NCBI GenBank assembly: GCA_034434015.1
Contig: DAOUAB010000208.1
Span: forward strand, 1-22,691
DNA from: SpSt-583 sp034434015
GTDB taxonomy: Bacteria > Chloroflexota > Anaerolineae > Anaerolineales > UBA6663
Direction: 5' to 3'
Length of the DNA stretch: 22,691 nucleotides
Below the pieces are notes generated by a model. That model was not told where the DNA came from, made no database searches, and saw only the letters and a program-made list of their open reading frames with translations. Made by a program: the position numbers and the translations under genes. Of the stretch, positions 18,333 through 22,691 are shown one piece after another; within the stretch, counting starts at the first letter, position 1; every line of letters starts with the position of its first letter.

Positions 18333-19294
18333 GGTTGCGACTTCTTCAACACCGCCATCGTGGGCGGCAGGCCGTCGGCCAGGGGCCGGGCGCGCCAGCC
18401 CAGCTCGCGTTCGGCCAGCGCGGCGCTGCCCAGGTAAGTGACGCCGGCCACCACGCGCAGGCGCTCCGCCAGCGCCGGCGCCGCCCCCTGGAGAGCCCGC
18501 GCCAGCCAGCTGGCCAGCGAGGAGGGCAGCCAGACCAGGGGGCCCAGGACGCCGCCGGCCCGGGCGCTGGCGGCGAAAAACTCGCGCAGCGAGTGCGCCG
18601 GACCGGTCAGATGGTAGGTGGTCCCCGGCCGGCCACGCTCGGCGGTCAGACGCAATCCGGCGGCCACATCGCCCACGTAGGTCCACGAGCGCGCCGCGTC
18701 CGGACCGATCAGGGCCAGCAGCCGGCCGCGCGCCTGCCAGCTCAGCAGGCGCGCCAGGCCGGACCGGTCGCCGGGACCGTAGACGGCGCCCGGGCAGGCG
18801 ATGATCAGCGGCGCGCCGGCGGTTTGCAGTGGGACCGCCACCTGAAAATGCGCCGCGTGCTTGGTGCGCTGGCACTCGCTCTGAAAGGCGATCTCGCCGG
18901 GCCGGTAGGTCTCATCGACCACCTGACCGCGCGTGTCGCCGTAGACCGCCACGGTCGAGACATGGACGATGCGCGGCACGCCCGCTTCGGTCGCCAGCGC
19001 CAGCACCCGGCGCGCGCCGTCGATATTGATCCGCTGCAGGCGTTTGTAGTCCGCCGGCCGGGCGCCCACCTGATGGACGGCGGCCAGGTGGAACAACACG
19101 TCGACGCCGTCCAGGTTCTGCCGGAGCAGGTCCGGCTGGGTGATGTCGGCCGGGACGGCGCGCACGCCGCGCGGCAGTTGCCGCGCCCGCTCGAACGTCC
19201 GCACCAGCGCTGTGACCGAGTAGCCGTGGTCCAGCAATTCCTGCACCAGGTGCCGGCCGATGAAACCGGTGCTGCCGGTGACGAAGGCTTTCAC
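18329..19294 (-). CDS. Extended SDR NAD-dependent epimerase/dehydratase, catalytic Tyr replaced
   Basis: A 321-residue extended short-chain dehydrogenase. The Rossmann signature is FVTGSTGFIGRHL (4-16), then ADIT (49-52), LFHLAA (67-72), and VSTVAVYGD (112-120) with the usual Ser/Thr at 113-114. The active-site YxxxK motif reads C141-Q-R-T-K145, so Tyr has become Cys (codon TGC, one base from TAC). ACPGAVYGPGD (187-ish) and WTYVGDVAAGLRL follow, as in dihydroflavonol reductase/3-beta-HSD-like members. Such enzymes act on nucleotide sugars or sterol-like ketones; the substrate is unknown and activity may be altered. It starts at GTG, in a GTGA overlap with the stop of the DUF2254 gene. Confidence 0.88.
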   Translation of the reverse strand: MKAFVTGSTGFIGRHLVQELLDHGYSVTALVRTFERARQLPRGVRAVPADITQPDLLRQNLDGVDVLFHLAAVHQVGARPADYKRLQRINIDGARRVLALATEAGVPRIVHVSTVAVYGDTRGQVVDETYRPGEIAFQSECQRTKHAAHFQVAVPLQTAGAPLIIACPGAVYGPGDRSGLARLLSWQARGRLLALIGPDAARSWTYVGDVAAGLRLTAERGRPGTTYHLTGPAHSLREFFAASARAGGVLGPLVWLPSSLASWLARALQGAAPALAERLRVVAGVTYLGSAALAERELGWRARPLADGLPPTMAVLKKSQP

Positions 19295-20778
19295 GGCGCC
19301 AGGCTGTCGAAGAACGCGCGCAGTTTCTCGCGCTGCGCCGCCGGCACATAATCAATGTTCATGCGCCGTTCGCTGACCTCCCAATACTTTTCGCGCTTGA
19401 CGAACAGCAGCTCGTCGCGCACCTGGCGCACGAACCCCGGCTCCAGCCCGGCCCAGGCCGCCTGGATGGTGGCCGCCGGCTCCGCCAGAGCGCGGGCCAG
19501 GAAGTAGCTGGCCAGGATGGCCTGCGACTTCTTGACGCCCTTGAGCGGATGGCGGGCCTGATCGTCGTAATGCAGGAAGCGCTCAAGCAACTGCGACCGG
19601 TTGGGGGCGCCGGCTTCCCAGGCGGCCCGCACCAGCGCGCCCAGGTCGTAGGCCACAGCCTCGGCCACAAACGTCAACTGCGTTTCGCGCGCCACCTGGC
19701 CATAGTACTGAAAGTAATAGGCGATCTCCAGGCCGAGGTCCGGCTGTTCCGGGTTGATGGCCTCGGCAAACAGCCGGTACTGGTCGAGGATGGAGAAGAC
19801 CGCGCGCGCGTCACGCCGGTTGAGGGCCACGCGGAGCAGGGTGTTGAAGTATTCGGTGACCAGGTCGCGCAGAGCGGGGTCGGACCGCGCCGCCGGCTCC
19901 AGGCCGGCCTTGCGCAGGGCTTTGGCCGCCGCGCTGGTGACCTCCGGCATCCGCCCGATGCTGGCCGCCGTGATCAGCTGGAGCTGCCCGAACAGCTTCA
20001 TCTCCACCCAGCTGCGGCTGGCGGTCAGGTCGTCCACCGCCGCGGACGAGAAGCCTAGGAAGAAGTTCTGGTCGGCCTCAAACCAGGCGGCCGGCAGGCC
20101 CGGCTTGCCGGCCCAGTACACGCGCAGCGCGCGCTCCAGCGTCCGCACGCTGTCGATGGCGGTGTTGCGGTCGCCGCGCTCCACCGCGCGGACGGCGATG
20201 TTGGCGATGTGCTCGAGGTCGGCGGCCGCCTCGGCCCGGCGGGGCCCCGGCCGCCGCAGGGCGTCCCGCAGCGCGACGGCGTGTGCGTGCTCCAGGCGGG
20301 CCAGCAGCGTGTCCGGATGCAGGAAGCGGAAGACATAGTACAGGTACGGGAGCAACACCGCGAAGCACACGAGGCTCAACGCGAAGATGACATTCAGCGC
20401 TACCACCGGAATGTGGTTGGCCTTCAGGGCGTAGCCGGCCCAGGTGTTGCCGAGGTTGGTCAGCACAGCCAGGGTCAACACGGCGGCGTTCACGCGGTCC
20501 TGGATGAAGAACTCCAGGAACTTGAGCGAGTACAGGTTGGCCGTCAGCGGCACGGCGATGGCGACGGTGGTGAAGACGACGCCCAGGAGCTGGTTCAGGC
20601 TGCGATTGAGCAGGTTGTTGAAATGGCGCGCGTCGTTGACGTCGAAGAACAGCGCGCGCGCCAGCGGATACCCGCCGGCCATCACGTCCACGGCCAGCTC
20701 GAGGCCGAAGAAGACGGTGATGACGGCCGCCATGAGCAGCACGCCGCGGACGAACACGAGGAGGCTCGACGAGCGCAT
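19291..20778 (-). CDS. DUF2254-like predicted membrane protein
   Basis: A 495-residue protein. Four transmembrane helices are predicted at about 8-30, 61-82, 98-117 and 123-150, followed by a long soluble helical region rich in RALxxAxxR patterns. The order and the segments DRVNAAVLTLAVLTNLG and FFIQD resemble the DUF2254 family of predicted membrane proteins, but the match is from memory of pattern, not an alignment. No catalytic motif is seen. Its ATG lies 3 nt after the cinA stop with no Shine-Dalgarno sequence, so it is probably translated by re-initiation. Its own stop overlaps the epimerase start. Confidence 0.65.
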   Translation of the reverse strand: MRSSSLLVFVRGVLLMAAVITVFFGLELAVDVMAGGYPLARALFFDVNDARHFNNLLNRSLNQLLGVVFTTVAIAVPLTANLYSLKFLEFFIQDRVNAAVLTLAVLTNLGNTWAGYALKANHIPVVALNVIFALSLVCFAVLLPYLYYVFRFLHPDTLLARLEHAHAVALRDALRRPGPRRAEAAADLEHIANIAVRAVERGDRNTAIDSVRTLERALRVYWAGKPGLPAAWFEADQNFFLGFSSAAVDDLTASRSWVEMKLFGQLQLITAASIGRMPEVTSAAAKALRKAGLEPAARSDPALRDLVTEYFNTLLRVALNRRDARAVFSILDQYRLFAEAINPEQPDLGLEIAYYFQYYGQVARETQLTFVAEAVAYDLGALVRAAWEAGAPNRSQLLERFLHYDDQARHPLKGVKKSQAILASYFLARALAEPAATIQAAWAGLEPGFVRQVRDELLFVKREKYWEVSERRMNIDYVPAAQREKLRAFFDSLAP

Positions 20779-20781
20779 GTG

Positions 20782-21270
20782 TCAAGGTGTTTCGGGCGCG
20801 CCCTGCAAATACCGCCACAACAGGCGCAGGGCGGCTTCGGCGGACAGCGCCTTGTTGCCGGCCCGGTCGGAGTCCCAGACGTGTTGCTCGGCCAGCTCCC
20901 CGTCGCGCGCGCTCAGCCCGATCCAGGTCAGACCGACCGGTTTGCCCGGCAGGCCGCCGCCCGGCCCGGCGATGCCCGTGATCGCCACGCCGATGTCGGC
21001 GCCCAGCGCGCGCCGGGCGCCGCGCGCCATCTCGCGCACGGTGGCCTCGCTCACCGCGCCGTGCTCGTACAGGGTGTTATGGCGCACTCCCAGCAGGCGC
21101 TCCTTGGCGTCATAGGCGTAGGCGATCACGCCGCCCAGGAAATAGTCGGACGAGCCGGGGACGTCGGTCAGGCGGTGGCCCAGCAGGCCGCCGGTGCACG
21201 ACTCGGCCACGGCCAGCGTCAGCCGCCGGGCGCGCAAAAGATCGCCGATTTGGGCTTCAAGCGTGGACAC
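20782..21270 (-). CDS. pncC: Nicotinamide-nucleotide amidase (CinA C-terminal domain)
   Basis: A 162-residue stand-alone CinA C-terminal domain. It converts NMN to nicotinate mononucleotide plus ammonia in pyridine nucleotide salvage. Signatures: VAESCTGGLLGHRLT (21-35), GGVIAYAYDAKERLLGV, the AITGIAGPGGGLPGKPVGLTWIG block (long motif at 96-118), and an ALLRLLWRYL-type C-terminal helix. Length matches bacterial PncC. I chose GTG 21270 because the conserved fold begins there and TATAAT lies exactly 6 nt upstream, which fits a leaderless transcript; the ATG at 21342 would place that promoter inside the gene. First gene of the six-gene operon. Confidence 0.9.
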   Translation of the reverse strand: MSTLEAQIGDLLRARRLTLAVAESCTGGLLGHRLTDVPGSSDYFLGGVIAYAYDAKERLLGVRHNTLYEHGAVSEATVREMARGARRALGADIGVAITGIAGPGGGLPGKPVGLTWIGLSARDGELAEQHVWDSDRAGNKALSAEAALRLLWRYLQGAPETP

Positions 21271-21276
21271 GGGCCG

Positions 21277-21282
21277 ATTATA
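21277..21282 (-). promoter_or_regulatory. -10 element of the pncC-led operon
   Basis: A consensus TATAAT on the minus strand, then CGGCCC, then the GTG start. The spacing puts the transcript start at the GTG (leaderless). The -35 is weak (TGGTTT region). It shares the 108-nt gap with the divergent cyclase gene. Confidence 0.55.
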
Positions 21283-21366
21283 ACCTCGGGCGCCGCCCAA
21301 ACCAGATTCTAGCGTTTCACAACCGGCCCTCCATAACGCCATCGTTCAGTCTATCCCCACGGCTGT

Positions 21367-21372
21367 CACAAT
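21367..21372 (+). promoter_or_regulatory. Candidate -10 element of the cyclase gene
   Basis: CACAAT, then CGGGCT, then the ATG at 21379, with no Shine-Dalgarno sequence. It matches the 6-nt spacing seen at pncC and the AfsR-like gene. The hexamer matches consensus at 4 of 6 bases and the -35 (GTTCAG at 17 nt) is poor, so confidence is low. Confidence 0.3.
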
Positions 21373-21378
21373 CGGGCT

Positions 21379-22691
21379 ATGTCGTCTGGGTCACGCCCCG
21401 CGGCGTTATCGCGCCTGGCCTCGGCCGTCCTCTCGATCCCGTTGCGGTTCAAGATCACGGTGCCGTATCTGGTGGTCGCCCTCCTGCTGGCGGGCCTGGC
21501 CACCTGGCTGGTGAGCCAATCGCTGGCGCGGAGCCTGGAAGACCGTTTCCGCGCCTGGCTGGCGGACGAGTTCGTGGCCGCAAGCGAGGCCGTTTTCCAG
21601 GATGAGGTGGCGCAACTGACCGCCGTGCGGGCGCTGGCCTACACCGTCGGCCTGCCGGAGGCGGTAGCCGCCGCCGATGTCGCCGCGCTGGAAGCTCTGA
21701 TCCGCCCGGCGGCCGTCAACGGCCGGCTGGCCGTCGTTCAGGTGCTCGATGCCGGCGGGCAGACTCTCTACAGCCTGCAGGCCGTGGGTGACGATTATCA
21801 ATCAGGCGGCTGGCCGGGCCTGGAAGCCGCCGCGCCGGTGCGGCAGGTCCTGGAAGGCCAGGCCGATGCGCTGGGCGACAAGTTCGCCGGGATCGCGGAC
21901 CTGGCGGACGGCGCGTTGCTCTATGCGGTTGGCCCGGTGAAAACTGCGGACCGCGTGGTGGGCGCCGTGATCGTGGGCGCGCCGCTGGCCGACCGGCTCG
22001 CGCGCTGGTCGATCAGCCCGCTGGCCCGCGTATCGGCCTTCCGGCCGGACGGCGCCCTGGCCGCGACCACGTTTGGGATGGAGGCCGGCCTGCCGGCCCT
22101 GGCGCCTGACCTGATCAGCGCCGTGGGGGCGGCCGGCCATCGGCGTCTGCCGAGCCGGCTGGTGCGGGTGGGTAACGCCGAGTTCCAGGAAGCGGTCGGC
22201 GCGCTGACGCTGCGCGGCCAGCCGTCCGGCTGGCTGCTGAGTGTGGCGCTGCCGCGCGCGCTGGCGGCGGAGGGCGCCGATTTCGGCCTGGCGCCGCTGA
22301 TGGCGCTGTTTGCGGTCGGCGTGCTGGCGATCATCGGCCTGGGGGTGGTGGTGGCGCAGGTGATCGCCGTGCCGGTCTTCGAACTGGTGCGCGCCTCCAG
22401 CCAGGTGGCCGCCGGGCGCCTGGATGTGAGCGTGCCGTCGTATGCCCAGGACGAGCTCGGCCTGCTGGCCCGACACTTCAACCAGATGGTTGGCGGCCTG
22501 CGCCAGCGCGAGTTCATGCGCGACCTGTTCGGGCGCGTCGTCTCCGAGGAGGTGCGCGAGGCCCTGCTCAAAGGCGACGTGCCGCTGGGCGGCGAGCTCA
22601 AAGTCGTCACGGTGCTGTTCACCGATATCCGGCAGTTCACGGCGCTGTCCGAGAAGCACCGCCCGCAGGACGTGGTCCAGGTGCTCAACGG
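21379..22691 (+). CDS. Membrane class III adenylate/guanylate cyclase, 3' truncated by window edge
   Basis: 437 codons are visible and the frame is open at the right edge. Layout: transmembrane helix 1 (about 25-46), extracytoplasmic sensor domain (about 47-303), transmembrane helix 2 (about 304-328), HAMP (about 328-380, with the DELGLLARHFNQMVGGL end), a short coiled linker (RDLFGRVVSEEVREALL), and the start of a class III nucleotide cyclase domain: VTVLFTDIRQFTALSEKH, where D416 is the first metal-binding aspartate. The remaining catalytic residues lie outside the window, so ATP versus GTP preference and activity cannot be judged. It probably makes cAMP in response to an extracellular signal. 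It is divergent from pncC. Confidence 0.92.
   Translation, partial: MSSGSRPAALSRLASAVLSIPLRFKITVPYLVVALLLAGLATWLVSQSLARSLEDRFRAWLADEFVAASEAVFQDEVAQLTAVRALAYTVGLPEAVAAADVAALEALIRPAAVNGRLAVVQVLDAGGQTLYSLQAVGDDYQSGGWPGLEAAAPVRQVLEGQADALGDKFAGIADLADGALLYAVGPVKTADRVVGAVIVGAPLADRLARWSISPLARVSAFRPDGALAATTFGMEAGLPALAPDLISAVGAAGHRRLPSRLVRVGNAEFQEAVGALTLRGQPSGWLLSVALPRALAAEGADFGLAPLMALFAVGVLAIIGLGVVVAQVIAVPVFELVRASSQVAAGRLDVSVPSYAQDELGLLARHFNQMVGGLRQREFMRDLFGRVVSEEVREALLKGDVPLGGELKVVTVLFTDIRQFTALSEKHRPQDVVQVLN

Noticed and set aside
21802..22659. Minus-strand open frames opposite the cyclase gene
   Set aside because: The plus strand encodes clear HAMP and cyclase motifs; the antisense product is His/Arg/Gln-rich without a fold signature.

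Overview
The window is a high-GC (roughly two thirds G+C by eye), gene-dense stretch from a bacterial chromosome. Gene content and architectures (ECF sigma factor fused to a BFN/DUF151 domain, AfsR-like BTAD-NTPase-TPR regulator, Ycf48-like lipoprotein propeller, MrfA-type helicase, short palindromic repeats between genes) suggest a member of the Chloroflexota, possibly Anaerolineae or Caldilineae. That placement is inference from family knowledge, not a phylogeny. I see no tRNA, rRNA, CRISPR array, transposase or phage gene. || Layout. 1-1.1 kb: 3' part of an ECF sigma factor/bifunctional-nuclease-domain fusion (+), facing a 1403-residue secreted GH13 amylopullulanase-type enzyme (-, 1340-5551) across an intergenic region with a REP-like repeat and a perfect 18-bp hairpin. 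5.5-6.0 kb: a strong sigma-70-type promoter for the amylase, an upstream inverted repeat, a terminator-like hairpin and a MITE-like palindrome. 6.0-7.8 kb: metG (-). 7.8-8.1 kb: a repeat, an intrinsic terminator and a possible structured small RNA or leader with its own promoter. 8.1-9.5 kb: seven-repeat BNR lipoprotein (-). 9.7-13.6 kb: two translationally coupled genes (-), an AfsR-like regulator and a MOSC protein. 13.7-14.2 kb: small ParB-like protein (+), ending inside a 41-nt palindrome shared with the next, convergent gene. 14.2-21.3 kb: six tightly packed minus-strand genes (pncC/cinA-C, DUF2254 membrane protein, SDR epimerase, small membrane protein, DUF92 membrane protein, MrfA-type helicase with an HNH insert). 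21.4 kb to end: 5' part of a membrane class III adenylate/guanylate cyclase (+), divergent from the operon. || How the genes relate. Most are housekeeping or envelope functions, without one obvious shared pathway. The amylase is a stand-alone extracellular polysaccharide-degrading gene with a well-defined promoter. The six-gene block is probably one transcript because its genes overlap or abut. Several starts (cinA, the AfsR-like gene, the cyclase, and the short ORF in the candidate small RNA) have a -10-like hexamer exactly six bases upstream and no Shine-Dalgarno sequence, which suggests leaderless transcripts. Others (metG, amylase, lipoprotein, ParB-like) have clear Shine-Dalgarno sites. 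|| Most worth checking: the sigma/BFN fusion with a possible internal start, the structured RNA or attenuator upstream of metG, the HNH domain inserted in the MrfA-like helicase (itself carrying a repeat-derived insert), the epimerase with Cys in place of the catalytic Tyr, and the palindrome that supplies both stop codons of a convergent gene pair.
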